The notes beneath the pieces are model-generated. The model saw only the letters and a list, made by a program, of their open reading frames with translations. It had not been told where the DNA came from and did no database searches. A stretch of 64,000 bases of DNA, from assembly GCA_012840135.1 (NCBI GenBank), contig DUMA01000017.1, forward strand, positions 94,075 through 158,074. Direction: 5' to 3'. The number at the start of each line of letters is the position of its first letter. The stretch's first letter is position 1. Origin of the DNA: Thermoanaerobacterales bacterium. GTDB lineage: Bacteria > Bacillota > Thermosediminibacteria > Thermosediminibacterales > Tepidanaerobacteraceae. Shown here one piece after another: positions 1 through 8,809 of this stretch. Position numbers and translations under genes: made by a program.

Positions 1-170
1 ATGCCGCCATCACCTTTGAGGCTGGCTCGGGGCTGGCTCACGGCTACCGAGCCGATGTGGGGCCTTTCACCGCCTCCAAGGTAAATGTTCACACCTTCTT
101 GCGTAACAGTAACGACCGCTTCCAGATAAAACTTGCCTTCCCCAGCTTTTTCGATAAAGACATGATTCAT
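1..170 (-). CDS. LpdD-like protein, N-terminal part (runs off the window)
   Basis: Only the first 56 codons are in the window. The peptide contains GGGERPHIGSVAVSQPR, which matches the conserved GG-x-RPHIGAVALA-xPR block of the small LpdD-like proteins found beside UbiD-type decarboxylases, where they are thought to help the prenylated-FMN enzyme. The start at 170 is set by AAGGAG nine bases upstream and by an in-frame stop just before it. It is separated from the upstream ilvD by that gene's terminator, so it is probably its own unit. The partner decarboxylase would lie outside the window. The family call rests on one short motif. Confidence 0.6.
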   Translation of the reverse strand, partial: MNHVFIEKAGEGKFYLEAVVTVTQEGVNIYLGGGERPHIGSVAVSQPRASLKGDGG

Positions 171-299
171 ATCATCAGCTCCTTATATGAAATCTCTTAT
201 CAATCAATAAATGATTATCTTTTACATCATTAGTAATATTCTATGGATAATGGGACTTTCCTTTATAAAATAATATAATTTAAAGACGTAAAATAAATT

Positions 300-332
300 T
301 AAAGGGGCTGCCCTTTCTTCTGGGACAGCCCC
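300..332 (-). terminator. intrinsic terminator after ilvD
   Basis: On the minus strand GGGGCTGtCCC pairs with GGGcAGCCCC around an AGAAGAAA loop and is followed by a T-rich stretch (TTTAAATTTATTTT). It starts seven bases after the ilvD stop codon. Confidence 0.8.
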
Positions 333-338
333 GAATCA

Positions 339-1997
339 TTATTTCAGCACCGCACCGGTGCAGGCCGATGTTACCATTCTGGCATAGCGCGCAAGATATC
401 CGGTTTTTATCTTTGGCTCCGGCGCCTGCCATTTTGCACGGCGCTCTACCATTTCTTCGTCGGACAGCAACACATCCAGGCGCCTGTTCTTTATGTCGAT
501 CCGTATGATGTCTCCTTCTTCCAGTAGGGCAATGGGGCCTCCCTCCATGGCTTCAGGGGAGACATGGCCGATGGAGGCGCCGCGGGTGGCCCCGGAAAAC
601 CGTCCGTCGGTGATGAGGGCCACGTCCTTATCCAGACCCATGCCCGCAATGGCGGAAGTGGGTGAAAGCATTTCCCTCATGCCGGGGCCGCCTTTGGGAC
701 CTTCGTATCGTATGACTATAACATCACCCTTATTTATCTTTTTGGAGAATATGGCGTCAACGGCCTCTTCCTCGGAATTGAATATCCTGGCAGGACCTTC
801 GTGATAGAGCATTTCCGGCGCCACCGCCGCTTCTTTTACCACCGCGCCGTCGGGAGCCAGGTTGCCCCGGAGGATGGCAAGGCCGCCGGTTTCCCTGTAC
901 GGTTTTTCCACAGACTTAATGACTTCAGGGTTCTGAATGTATGCATCCTTTATGTTCTCACCCACGGTCTTTCCAGTGACGGTGATTATATCCAGGTGCA
1001 GCAGGTTTTTCTTTGAAAGTTCCCTCATTAGTGCCGGGATTCCGCCGGCTTCATGCAGGTCCTGCATGTGGTGATGGCCGCTGGGGCTCAATTTACAAAG
1101 ATACGGGGTCCTCTGGCTTATTTTATCGAAGATGTCCAGTTCCAGTTCAATTCCGGCTTCATGGGCGATGGCCGGCAGGTGCAGTACGGTATTGGAAGAA
1201 CCCGCCATGCCCATATCTACGGTGATGGCATTTTCAAAGGCTTCTCTTGTGAGTATATCCCTGGGTTTTATATCCCTCCTCACCATTTCCATTACCTGCA
1301 TGCCCGCCTTTTTGGCCAGAGCGATCCTGGCGCCGTGGTAGGCAGGTATGGTACCGTTACCCGGCAGGCCTAACCCTAAGGCTTCAGTGAGGCAGTTCAT
1401 GGAATTGGCGGTGAAAAGGCCGGAGCAGGAACCGCAACCGGGACATGCCTCATGTTCTATGGCTGAAAGCTCTTCCTCGGTGATTTCACCGGCGCTTAAG
1501 GATCCTATCTTCTCGATGCAGGTGGAAAAGTCCACATCCTGGCCTTTGTAACGCCCAGCGTACATGGGGCCTCCGCTCACCACCACCGCCGGGATGTTGA
1601 GCCTGGCGGCGGCCATGAGCATGCCCGGCACTATCTTGTCGCAGTTGGGTATGAGCACCAGGCCGTCAAAGCCGTGGGCTATGGCCATGGCCTCTATGGA
1701 GTCTGCGATGAGCTCGCGGCTGGCCAGTGGATATTTCATGCCGATGTGCCCCATGGCTATGCCGTCACAGATGCCGATGGCGGGAAATTCTATGGGGGTG
1801 CCGCCGGCCATGGCAACACCTATTTTTGCAGCCTGGGCAATGCGGTCAAGATGCACATGCCCTGCCACGATTTCGTTCTGGGAATTCACTATTCCGATAA
1901 GGGGACGGTTTATCTCCTCATCGGTAAATCCCATGCCGTAAAAAAGCGCCCTGGTGGGAGCCCTCATGGGACCTTTTTTGATACTATCGCTTCTCAT
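339..1997 (-). CDS. ilvD: dihydroxy-acid dehydratase
   Basis: Cytoplasmic Fe-S enzyme that dehydrates 2,3-dihydroxy-isovalerate and 2,3-dihydroxy-3-methylvalerate, the common late step of valine, isoleucine and leucine synthesis. The 552-residue length is normal for IlvD/Edd proteins. Visible family signatures are [10 protein letters not shown] (about residues 76-85), the [10 protein letters not shown] block with Cys119, and [19 protein letters not shown] with Cys185/188/191, the last two blocks carrying Fe-S ligands. The start follows GGAGGAG with good spacing. It is downstream of ilvN on the same strand with about 100 bp between them, so the two are probably cotranscribed; ilvB is not adjacent. 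The gene ends at a clear intrinsic terminator. Confidence 0.97.
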   Translation of the reverse strand: MRSDSIKKGPMRAPTRALFYGMGFTDEEINRPLIGIVNSQNEIVAGHVHLDRIAQAAKIGVAMAGGTPIEFPAIGICDGIAMGHIGMKYPLASRELIADSIEAMAIAHGFDGLVLIPNCDKIVPGMLMAAARLNIPAVVVSGGPMYAGRYKGQDVDFSTCIEKIGSLSAGEITEEELSAIEHEACPGCGSCSGLFTANSMNCLTEALGLGLPGNGTIPAYHGARIALAKKAGMQVMEMVRRDIKPRDILTREAFENAITVDMGMAGSSNTVLHLPAIAHEAGIELELDIFDKISQRTPYLCKLSPSGHHHMQDLHEAGGIPALMRELSKKNLLHLDIITVTGKTVGENIKDAYIQNPEVIKSVEKPYRETGGLAILRGNLAPDGAVVKEAAVAPEMLYHEGPARIFNSEEEAVDAIFSKKINKGDVIVIRYEGPKGGPGMREMLSPTSAIAGMGLDKDVALITDGRFSGATRGASIGHVSPEAMEGGPIALLEEGDIIRIDIKNRRLDVLLSDEEMVERRAKWQAPEPKIKTGYLARYARMVTSACTGAVLK

Positions 1998-2036
1998 TGG
2001 GTTTCTCCTCCTGTATTAATTTTGTATCCTGTATTT

Positions 2037-2112
2037 ATATCGGACACCGGAAATCGGAAATGGGAATTATGGAAATTTGCAATTCGCAAATTTCTACTTA
2101 ATCTGATATCCG
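2037..2112. repeat. intergenic palindromic element between ilvN and ilvD
   Basis: Contains a perfect 9-bp hairpin GAAATTTGC-AATTC-GCAAATTTC (2072-2094) within C/G-alternating sequence, overlapping the last codons of ilvN. Its centre resembles that of the larger palindrome at 11484-11632 (TTTGC/GCAAA stems). Possibly a small non-autonomous repeat; no coding potential seen. Confidence 0.4.
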
Positions 2113-2643
2113 ACCCCCGTCATCTATTATGTCCCTTACGGGGTCCGGTTCGCTATGGATGCTTTCCTTGCCCCGCTGGAGGGCAATGATACCGGTTCTC
2201 ACACTTTCTATAATACCATAATGTTTCATCATATTTAAGAAAGCCTTCACCTTGTCCAGGTCTCCGGTGATTTCTATTATAACTGCTTCTGGTTCGATGT
2301 CCACCACCTTTGCCCTGAAAGATTCCACTATCTGGAATATCTCGGTGCGATTGGAATCCCGGGTATTTACCTTTATCAGCGCCAGTTCCCTCTGTACCGA
2401 TGCTTTTACGTCCAGTTCCACCACTTTGATGACGTCCACCAGTTTTTCCACCTGGCTTTTTATCTGTGACAGCTCTCTCTCATCCCCTTCCGCCACTATG
2501 GTGATGCGGGAGATTTTTGGGTCTTCGGTTTCCTCGCCGGTGAAGCTGGTGATATTAAACCCCCGGCGGGTAAAGAGGCCGGAAATCCTTGTAACCACTC
2601 CGTACTCATTGTGGACCAGCACCGAAAAAATGGCCTTTCTCAA
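2098..2643 (-). CDS. ilvN: acetolactate synthase small (regulatory) subunit
   Basis: Regulatory subunit of acetohydroxyacid synthase, which binds valine and activates the catalytic IlvB. The N-terminal ACT domain (about residues 4-75) begins with FSVLVHNEYGVVTRISGLFTR, shortened here to its core HNEYGVVTRISGLF, and the C-terminal small-subunit domain includes the ELALIKV and ITG blocks. Length (about 181 aa) is typical. I place the start at a TTG (2643) after AAAGG rather than the GTG at 2652, which overlaps that site. Unusually, the catalytic ilvB is not next to it: upstream lies the divergent pfk. The 3-prime end abuts a palindromic element at 2072-2094. Confidence 0.93.
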   Translation of the reverse strand: MRKAIFSVLVHNEYGVVTRISGLFTRRGFNITSFTGEETEDPKISRITIVAEGDERELSQIKSQVEKLVDVIKVVELDVKASVQRELALIKVNTRDSNRTEIFQIVESFRAKVVDIEPEAVIIEITGDLDKVKAFLNMMKHYGIIESVRTGIIALQRGKESIHSEPDPVRDIIDDGGRISD

Positions 2644-2857
2644 CAAAAACACCGCCTTTCAAATATGTTTTTAATTAAAACCTTTTTTGGTATAATAAGT
2701 CTAATAAGGTAATACGTTATAAAATATATTATTTTTATCGCGGTGTAAAAATGCGCCGATAGTTGTCCGCAAACGGTAAAAGGCACCGTACGGAGAAATC
2801 AATTCTTCAGGCCGTGAAAACAACAAAAATGACCCTTCAAAACCGGCGATATCATAG

Positions 2858-2885
2858 TTGTACAAATATTAAATTTTATTATAAC
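2858..2885 (+). promoter_or_regulatory. candidate pfk promoter
   Basis: TTGTAC, a 16-bp A+T-rich spacer, and TATAAC end 55 bases before the pfk start. It is the best match to a housekeeping promoter in the intergenic region between ilvN and pfk (2644-2940), which otherwise shows only A+T-rich sequence. Confidence 0.45.
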
Positions 2886-2940
2886 ATACATCACCAAAGT
2901 AGGAAACAACTTTTTATTATTTCTGGGAGGGAAATAAAGA

Positions 2941-4032
2941 ATGGAGGCTAAAGTGAAAAGAATCGGTATCCTTACCGGCGGCGGGGATGCGCCGGGACTG
3001 AATGCGGTGATAAGGGCAGTGGCCAAAGTCGCCGAATCTGCCGGAGCCGAGCTTTACGGTTTTCTTGACGGCTATAGTGGTCTTATCAAGGGAAATTACC
3101 GCAAGATGGAAAAGCCGGATATTTCGGGGCTGCTGCACCGGGGTGGCACGGTGCTTGGGACCAACAACCGGGACAACCCCTTCAATTTCCCTGCACAAGA
3201 GGGGGATGAGGTGGTTTACAAAGATATGTCAGATGCCGCCCTGGAAAATTTAGAAAAACTTTGCATCGACCGCCTGGTTGTGATCGGGGGCGACGGAAGT
3301 CTTGCCATAGCCCGGGAACTTACCCTGAAGGGAGCCAGAATCATAGGAGTTCCCAAGACCATAGACAATGACATGCAGGGCACCGACCAGACCTTTGGAT
3401 TTGACACCGCGGTTACCACCGCCACCGAAGCACTGGACAGACTCCACACCACCGCCGAGTCCCACCATAGGGTGATGGTGCTGGAACTCATGGGAAGGTA
3501 TGCCGGGTGGATTGCTTTATACAGCGGAGTGGCCGGCGGCGCCGATGTCATACTGATTCCCGAAATTCCCTGGAAGATGGAAAAAGTGGCGGAAAAAATA
3601 TTTTCCCGCCAGAAAGAGGGTAAGCCCTTCAGCATAATCGTTGTAGCCGAGGGGGCAAAAACTCCGGAAGGCGAGAAAATAGTCCGGGAGACCATAAAAG
3701 GCAGCGGGGATCCTGTGAGACTGGGAGGCATAAGTTACAGAATAGCCGACATGGTGGAAAAAACTACAGGGTTTGAAAGCAGAGCCACCATCCTGGGCCA
3801 TGTGCAGAGGGGCGGCTCTCCCTCGCCCTTTGACCGGATCCTGGCCACCCGTTATGGAGAGGCTGCGGGGAAGATGGCTCTAGCCGGAGAGTACGGAAAG
3901 ATGGTATCTTTGAGAAACGGCATTATAACATCGGTGGCTTTTGAGGATATACCCCGGGGGTGCAGGACCGTGCCGCCGGACCACCAGCTTATCAAGGCGG
4001 CCAGGAGCATAGGGATCAGCTTCGGAGACTGA
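2941..4032 (+). CDS. 6-phosphofructokinase, group III (mixed ATP/PPi type)
   Basis: Phosphorylates fructose 6-phosphate in glycolysis. Family motifs: GILTGGGDAPGLN at the N-terminus, GGDGS at 116-120, PKTIDND at 138-144 with catalytic Asp142, and MGRYAGW at 184-190. The 363-residue length and the Lys in PKTIDND are features of the mixed-substrate group III enzymes, many of which use pyrophosphate; Gly119 in GGDGS is instead the residue associated with ATP use (PPi enzymes carry Asp). The donor is therefore not settled by sequence. GGGAGGG precedes the ATG. The gene stands alone and converges on pdxT. Confidence 0.93.
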   Translation: MEAKVKRIGILTGGGDAPGLNAVIRAVAKVAESAGAELYGFLDGYSGLIKGNYRKMEKPDISGLLHRGGTVLGTNNRDNPFNFPAQEGDEVVYKDMSDAALENLEKLCIDRLVVIGGDGSLAIARELTLKGARIIGVPKTIDNDMQGTDQTFGFDTAVTTATEALDRLHTTAESHHRVMVLELMGRYAGWIALYSGVAGGADVILIPEIPWKMEKVAEKIFSRQKEGKPFSIIVVAEGAKTPEGEKIVRETIKGSGDPVRLGGISYRIADMVEKTTGFESRATILGHVQRGGSPSPFDRILATRYGEAAGKMALAGEYGKMVSLRNGIITSVAFEDIPRGCRTVPPDHQLIKAARSIGISFGD

Positions 4033-4077
4033 TGGGAATCCTAATGGCTTTACAGCACAAGTCTTTAGGTTTTCCGC

Positions 4078-4641
4078 TCACATTTTTTCAATAAAGTATC
4101 TATGGAAGCTCAGGTCATCGGTCAGCTCGGGATGGAAGGCGGTGGCCAGGAGGTTGCCCTCCCGTGCCGCCACCACCTTGCCATCGATTTCCGAGAGTAT
4201 TTTGACTCCGGAACCTACTTTTTCCACATAAGGTGCTCTGATGAATACCATGGGGATGGGTTTTTCGGAAACGCCTTCCACCCGCTTTTCGGCAATGAAG
4301 CTGTCGAGCTGGCTGCCGTAGGCATTGCGCCGGACCCATATGTCCATGAGGTCAAGATGAGTGTTCTCCTGATTTACGATGTGCTTTGCCAGGAGTATCA
4401 TGCCGGCGCATGTGCCCCAAACGGGCATACCTTCCTTTGCCCGGCGGATTATTTCATCTTTCAGGTTAAATTCTGTCATGAGTTTCCCTATGGTGGTGCT
4501 CTCGCCTCCCGGCAGTATGAGGGCATCAATTTTTTTGAGTTCATCCCTGGTTTTCACGGCCAAAGGGGTGGCTCCAATCCTTGAAATCATGTTCATGTGT
4601 TCCCGAACGGCCCCCTGGAGGGCCAGGACGCCAACTATCAT
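4078..4641 (-). CDS. pdxT: pyridoxal 5-phosphate synthase, glutaminase subunit
   Basis: Class I glutaminase that supplies ammonia to PdxS for PLP synthesis in the 12+12 subunit complex. The nucleophile Cys78 sits in GTCAGM, and the rest of the triad is His170/Glu172 in FHPEL. LPGGESTT (43-50) is the oxyanion-region signature. Length (187 aa) is normal. It lies 15 bp downstream of pdxS and is clearly cotranscribed with it. Its end converges on pfk 45 bp away, with no strong terminator visible between them. Confidence 0.97.
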   Translation of the reverse strand: MIVGVLALQGAVREHMNMISRIGATPLAVKTRDELKKIDALILPGGESTTIGKLMTEFNLKDEIIRRAKEGMPVWGTCAGMILLAKHIVNQENTHLDLMDIWVRRNAYGSQLDSFIAEKRVEGVSEKPIPMVFIRAPYVEKVGSGVKILSEIDGKVVAAREGNLLATAFHPELTDDLSFHRYFIEKM

Positions 4642-4656
4642 GCTATCACCTTCATC

Positions 4657-5562
4657 TTACCATCCGCGCTCGGCATAACGGTCCTCAAGTTTATCGATTT
4701 CCTGGCTGGGCATTGCTTCTCCCAGGTCTTCGGAAACCTGCGCCAGGACATCGGGATCGTTGTAATAGGTTACTGCTTTTACTATAGCTTTCGCCCTCTT
4801 TTCGGGATTTGATGATTTGAATATGCCGGAACCCACGAAGACGCCGTCACATCCGAGCTGCATCAAGAGGGCGGCATCGGCGGGAGTGGCCACGCCTCCG
4901 GCGGCAAAGTTCACCACAGGGAGCTTGCCGTTTTCTGCCACATAGAGCACCAGGTCATAAGGCGCCCCCATCTCTTTGGCGGCGGTCATAAGTTCTTCTT
5001 TGGGCATGTTCTGTAGTTTCCTGATTTCGCCCATGACCGTGCGGATGTGCCTTACCGCCTCCACCACATTGCCGGTGCCGGCCTCACCCTTTGTCCTTAT
5101 CATGGATGCGCCTTCACCTATGCGGCGCAGGGCTTCTCCCAGGTTTCTGGCTCCGCACACGAAGGGGACTTTGAATTTCTTCTTGTCGATGTGGAAGGAT
5201 TCATCTGCCGGTGTCAGCACCTCGCTCTCGTCTATGTAGTCTATTCCGAGGGCTTCAAGGATCTGTGCCTCCACGAAGTGACCTATCCTGCATTTGGCCA
5301 TGACGGGGATGGTGACTGCCGATTTTATTGCTTTTATTATCTTAGGGTCAGACATGCGGGCCACGCCGCCCTGTTTCCTGATGTCGGCCGGTACCCTTTC
5401 CAGAGCCATTACAGCCACGGCACCGGCAGCCTCGGCTATTTTTGCCTGTTCGGGCGTTGTCACATCCATGATGACCCCGCCTTTCAGCATTTCCGCAAGA
5501 TTCTTGTTGAGGCTGTAACGCTCGGGGGATGCATTGGTATCCTTAAATTTTTCTTCTGACAT
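4657..5562 (-). CDS. pdxS: pyridoxal 5-phosphate synthase, synthase subunit
   Basis: Builds PLP from ribose 5-phosphate, glyceraldehyde 3-phosphate and ammonia in the deoxyxylulose-independent route. The 301-residue TIM-barrel sequence shows GGVIMDV with Asp33, the Schiff-base Lys90 in [10 protein letters not shown], and Lys158 in RTKGEAGTG. The start follows AAGGAGG. It is the first gene of pdxST and is divergent from a MocR-type regulator, the usual arrangement for PdxR-controlled pdxST. A near-consensus promoter (TTGACA-N17-CATAAT) lies at 5662-5690. Confidence 0.98.
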   Translation of the reverse strand: MSEEKFKDTNASPERYSLNKNLAEMLKGGVIMDVTTPEQAKIAEAAGAVAVMALERVPADIRKQGGVARMSDPKIIKAIKSAVTIPVMAKCRIGHFVEAQILEALGIDYIDESEVLTPADESFHIDKKKFKVPFVCGARNLGEALRRIGEGASMIRTKGEAGTGNVVEAVRHIRTVMGEIRKLQNMPKEELMTAAKEMGAPYDLVLYVAENGKLPVVNFAAGGVATPADAALLMQLGCDGVFVGSGIFKSSNPEKRAKAIVKAVTYYNDPDVLAQVSEDLGEAMPSQEIDKLEDRYAERGW

Positions 5563-5589
5563 AATGGATTCCTCCTTAAAAATCTAATA

Positions 5590-5631
5590 TTGAAATTTTC
5601 CAGCGGTGTGGTATAATTGTATCGTTACAAT
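5590..5631 (+). promoter_or_regulatory. pdxR promoter with overlapping palindrome (candidate PdxR operator)
   Basis: TTGAAA (5590-5595), a 16-bp spacer and TATAAT (5612-5617) form the regulator's promoter. A perfect palindrome ATTGTA-tcgt-TACAAT (5616-5631) overlaps its -10 box and also lies just inside the opposite pdxST transcript, so one bound protein could act on both genes. Confidence 0.6.
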
Positions 5632-5661
5632 TGGTAGGAGTATGTAATTTTGTATGTATAT

Positions 5662-5690
5662 ATTATGTCACTGTATTAATTGTTTGTCAA
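5662..5690 (-). promoter_or_regulatory. pdxST promoter
   Basis: On the minus strand TTGACA (5685-5690) is separated by exactly 17 bp from CATAAT (5662-5667), a very strong housekeeping-type promoter about 100 bp upstream of the pdxS start. It lies inside the leader of the divergent regulator gene, so the two transcripts overlap at their 5-prime ends. Confidence 0.8.
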
Positions 5691-5723
5691 TACACTTATA
5701 TTTTTTACCGGGAGGAGCTCTCG

Positions 5724-7256
5724 ATGGATAGATATGTATCGATACATTTAGACAGGAGCCTCGATAAACCCCTTTATGTGCAGGTATTCGAAGGCATCGT
5801 CCGCCTCATCGAACAAAAAACAATATTGCCCGGGGAAAAGCTGCCGCCCATACGCAAACTGGCAGCGCTTTTAAAAGTAAATACGGTTACGATAGTGAAC
5901 GCATACAGATTTCTGGAAAAAGAAGGTTTCGCAGTATCGAAGGTGGGCAGCGGCACCTATGTAAGTCCATCTCTCAAACCGTCAGCGGTCGAGGATTTGA
6001 AAAAGGAACCGGTCATGAAAAAAGCCGGCAAAACAAGCGGTCATGGGCCGTATTTCAATCCGCAGGCTGATTCCGACATCCGTGCAGAGAAAGAACAGGA
6101 GGGTAATGTGCGCTATGATTTTGCCAGTGCTGCCATTTCTCCGGAGTTTTTTCCGGTGGAAGAATTCAAGGAAGTCTTGAACGAGGTGCTGGACCGGGAC
6201 CGGGGGTATGCCTTCGGGTACCAGGAAAGCATGGGTTACCCCCCTTTAAGGCAGTCTATATCGGAACTTATGTTCAAAGACTACGACATAAAGCTGCCTG
6301 CGGAGGAAATTCAAATCGTATCCGGCGCCCAGCAGGGCATAGACATCATCGCCAAGGCTTTTTTGAATTATCAGGATACGGTGTATGTGGAAGTGCCGAC
6401 ATATACCGGTGCCATCGATGCCTTCAAATCCCGGGGGGCAAAAATCGTAGAGATTCCCCTGGATCCCGATGGCATCAATATAGACGAACTCAGGGCGCGC
6501 CTTAAAGTAAAGACCCCTGTTCTCTTTTATACCATGCCCAATTTCCACAACCCTACGGGGTATTCCTATTCGGAACAAAAAAAGAAAGAGCTGATAGCTC
6601 TTGCCCGGGAGTACGATTTTTTAATAGTAGAAGATGATCATATGAACGACCTTTACTTTGAGGAAAAGCCCTCTCCCCTCAAGGCAATGGATGATGACGG
6701 GCATGTGCTGTATATTAAAAGTTTCTCCAAGCTCTTTATGCCCGGACTTCGCCTGGCTTTCATCGCATCGAAAAAAGAATTCGGGATGAGGATAGCTGAT
6801 GCCAAGTATTACTCCGACATATCTTCATCGGGCCTCACCCAGCGGGCCATGGACCTTTTCTTCAGAAAATCCCTGTGGCCCGGCCACGCAAGGCGCATGA
6901 GAACAATTTTCCGGGAGAAGTGGCAGGCCATAAGGCTAGCCATCGAGGAGCATATACCTCGGGACATAAATTGCAAAAGCCCCGGAGGAGGTCTTTTTTT
7001 CTGGCTGAACCTTCCCCAGGGCTATTATTCCATGAATCTATACAATATGGCGCTGAAACAGGGACTCCTTATAATGCCGGGAGACTTTTTCTATCCCGAC
7101 CGGCGCCCCTCTACGGGTTTCAGGCTGAGCTTTGCAGAAATTGCACCCGAAGACATCAAAAGCGGAATAAAACTTCTGGCGGAAACTATAGAAAAGCTCT
7201 TTCAAGAATACAGACTGAATCCCCTGCGAAACAATAATTTCAGGCCACTTCTTTGA
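5724..7256 (+). CDS. pdxR: MocR-family transcriptional regulator, probable PdxR
   Basis: GntR-type winged helix (about residues 15-80, with KLPPIRKLAALLKVNTVTI shortened here) fused to a fold-type I aminotransferase-like domain. Asp304 in VEDDH, Asn276 in HNPTG and the PLP lysine Lys336 in SFSKLF-PG-R are all present, so it can probably bind PLP. PdxR proteins sense PLP and control pdxST. The divergent position next to pdxST supports this role. I set the start at 5724, after GGGAGGAG, giving 510 aa; an upstream ATG at 5631 would add 31 poorly fitting residues. It ends 8 bp from the convergent glnA. Confidence 0.88.
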   Translation: MDRYVSIHLDRSLDKPLYVQVFEGIVRLIEQKTILPGEKLPPIRKLAALLKVNTVTIVNAYRFLEKEGFAVSKVGSGTYVSPSLKPSAVEDLKKEPVMKKAGKTSGHGPYFNPQADSDIRAEKEQEGNVRYDFASAAISPEFFPVEEFKEVLNEVLDRDRGYAFGYQESMGYPPLRQSISELMFKDYDIKLPAEEIQIVSGAQQGIDIIAKAFLNYQDTVYVEVPTYTGAIDAFKSRGAKIVEIPLDPDGINIDELRARLKVKTPVLFYTMPNFHNPTGYSYSEQKKKELIALAREYDFLIVEDDHMNDLYFEEKPSPLKAMDDDGHVLYIKSFSKLFMPGLRLAFIASKKEFGMRIADAKYYSDISSSGLTQRAMDLFFRKSLWPGHARRMRTIFREKWQAIRLAIEEHIPRDINCKSPGGGLFFWLNLPQGYYSMNLYNMALKQGLLIMPGDFFYPDRRPSTGFRLSFAEIAPEDIKSGIKLLAETIEKLFQEYRLNPLRNNNFRPLL

Positions 7257-7264
7257 CAAAACCT

Positions 7265-8599
7265 CTAAAATACCCCAAGATACTGGTCGAGCTCCCACTT
7301 GTGCACCTGAATCCTGTAAATATCCCATTCGATGAGCTTTGCCTTTACGAAGTGCTCGTACACATGGGGTCCCAGGGCTTCCTTTATGACTTCATCCTGA
7401 GAAAGACAATCCAGGGCTTCTTTAAGGCTGCCCGGCAACATCTCTATGCCCGCCTCCAGCCTTTCCACCGGTGTCATGTCATAAATATTGTTGAAGGTCT
7501 GGGGACCGGGATCCATCTTGTTCTTTATGCCGTCGAGACCTGCTTTGAGGATGACCGCCAGAGCAAGATAGGGGTTTGCCGATGGGTCCGGGCTGCGAAG
7601 TTCGATGCGGCTGGCATTGCCACGGGCTGCCGGAACCCTCACCAGAGCGCTGCGGTTTTTGCCCGACCAGGATATATAGACCGGTGCCTCATAGCCAGGT
7701 ACCAGGCGCTTGTAGGAATTTATGGTGGGATTCGTTATGGCGGTAAAACCCCTGGCATGGTGCAGTATTCCACCTATAAAATATTTTGCCAACTGTGACA
7801 GGCCCGTCTCCTTATCCTTTTCATCATAAAAAACATTAACGCCGTCTTTAAAAAGCGAAAGGTGCACATGCATGCCCGATCCATTTTCACCGAAAATAGG
7901 CTTGGGCATAAACGTCGCATACAGGCCGTGCTCCGCGGCGATGGCCTTCGTCACAAATTTGAATGTAACTATATTGTCGGCGGTCCTTATGGCCCGGGTA
8001 TATTTAAAATCTATCTCGTGCTGGCCCGGGGCCACCTCGTGATGGGACGTCTCCACCTCAAAACCCATCTCCTGCAGTGCCAGCACTATGTCCCTTCTGG
8101 CATTTTCCCCCAGATCCACCGGAGAAAGGTCGAAATAGCTGCCCTTGTCGTTGGTCTTCACCGTCGGGTTCCCCTCTTCATCGGTCTGAAAAAGGAAAAA
8201 CTCCGGCTCCGGCCCTGCATGAAGCTCGTACCCCATCTGGCGGGCTTCCTCCACCACTTTTTTGAGAATACCCCGGGGGCAACCTTCAAAGGGTTCGTTG
8301 TTGGAATCGTAGATGTCACACATGAGCCTGGCCTCCGCGCCTTTCCTGGGTCTCCATGGCAGGATGGCAAAGGTGTCGTAATCGGGTCTCAGATACATGT
8401 CAGACTCCTGAATCCTGGTAAAGCCCTCTATGGACGAGCCGTCAAACATTATCTTTCCATCCAGCGCATCTTCCAACTGGTCCACCGTAATGGTGACATT
8501 TTTGATTATCCCCAGAATATCCGTAAACTGCAGCCTGATGAATTTTACATCCAGTTCCTGCGCCTTTTGAAGAATATCGCTTTTAGTATACTTTGGCAT
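7265..8599 (-). CDS. glnA: glutamine synthetase type I, copy 1
   Basis: Makes glutamine from glutamate, ammonia and ATP in a dodecameric cytoplasmic enzyme. The 444-aa length without the extra 25-residue insert matches the GSI-alpha class. Signatures: [32 protein letters not shown] (shortened), [21 protein letters not shown] and [12 protein letters not shown]. It is the downstream member of a tandem glnA pair that share most signature blocks; a terminator and 210 bp separate them, so this copy needs its own promoter, which I could not place with confidence. Whether both are true synthetases is not known from sequence, but no catalytic motif is lost. Confidence 0.95.
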   Translation of the reverse strand: MPKYTKSDILQKAQELDVKFIRLQFTDILGIIKNVTITVDQLEDALDGKIMFDGSSIEGFTRIQESDMYLRPDYDTFAILPWRPRKGAEARLMCDIYDSNNEPFEGCPRGILKKVVEEARQMGYELHAGPEPEFFLFQTDEEGNPTVKTNDKGSYFDLSPVDLGENARRDIVLALQEMGFEVETSHHEVAPGQHEIDFKYTRAIRTADNIVTFKFVTKAIAAEHGLYATFMPKPIFGENGSGMHVHLSLFKDGVNVFYDEKDKETGLSQLAKYFIGGILHHARGFTAITNPTINSYKRLVPGYEAPVYISWSGKNRSALVRVPAARGNASRIELRSPDPSANPYLALAVILKAGLDGIKNKMDPGPQTFNNIYDMTPVERLEAGIEMLPGSLKEALDCLSQDEVIKEALGPHVYEHFVKAKLIEWDIYRIQVHKWELDQYLGVF

Positions 8600-8703
8600 T
8601 TTACCCCTCCCAGAAATGTTCCTTTAATATGCTAAATGTTTCCGCAACCACGTATTATAATATAACATTTTTAACAAGAGCAGTCCAGTCAATGTAAAGT
8701 TTG

Positions 8704-8729
8704 AAAAAAAGAAGCGGGGATACCGCTTC
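8704..8729 (-). terminator. terminator after glnA copy 2
   Basis: GAAGCGG-TATCC-CCGCTTC followed by seven T on the minus strand. A second inverted repeat, GTGCCGGG/CCCGGCAC (8752-8780), lies between it and the stop codon of the upstream glnA. Confidence 0.88.
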
Positions 8730-8809
8730 ATATATTAGAGGGAGTTTAAGGGTGCCGGGGCCGCTCTCAGAACCCGGCACATCTATGTTAATAGGGAGGT
8801 GTTAGCTTT

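Noticed and set aside
1674..2189. Long plus-strand ORFs opposite ilvD and other high-GC genes
   Set aside because: They mirror real genes in codon-biased sequence and show no homology motifs or start signals.
8752..8780. GTGCCGGG/CCCGGCAC hairpin between the glnA genes as a glutamine riboswitch
   Set aside because: It does not contain the conserved glnA RNA or downstream-peptide motif; it only precedes a terminator.
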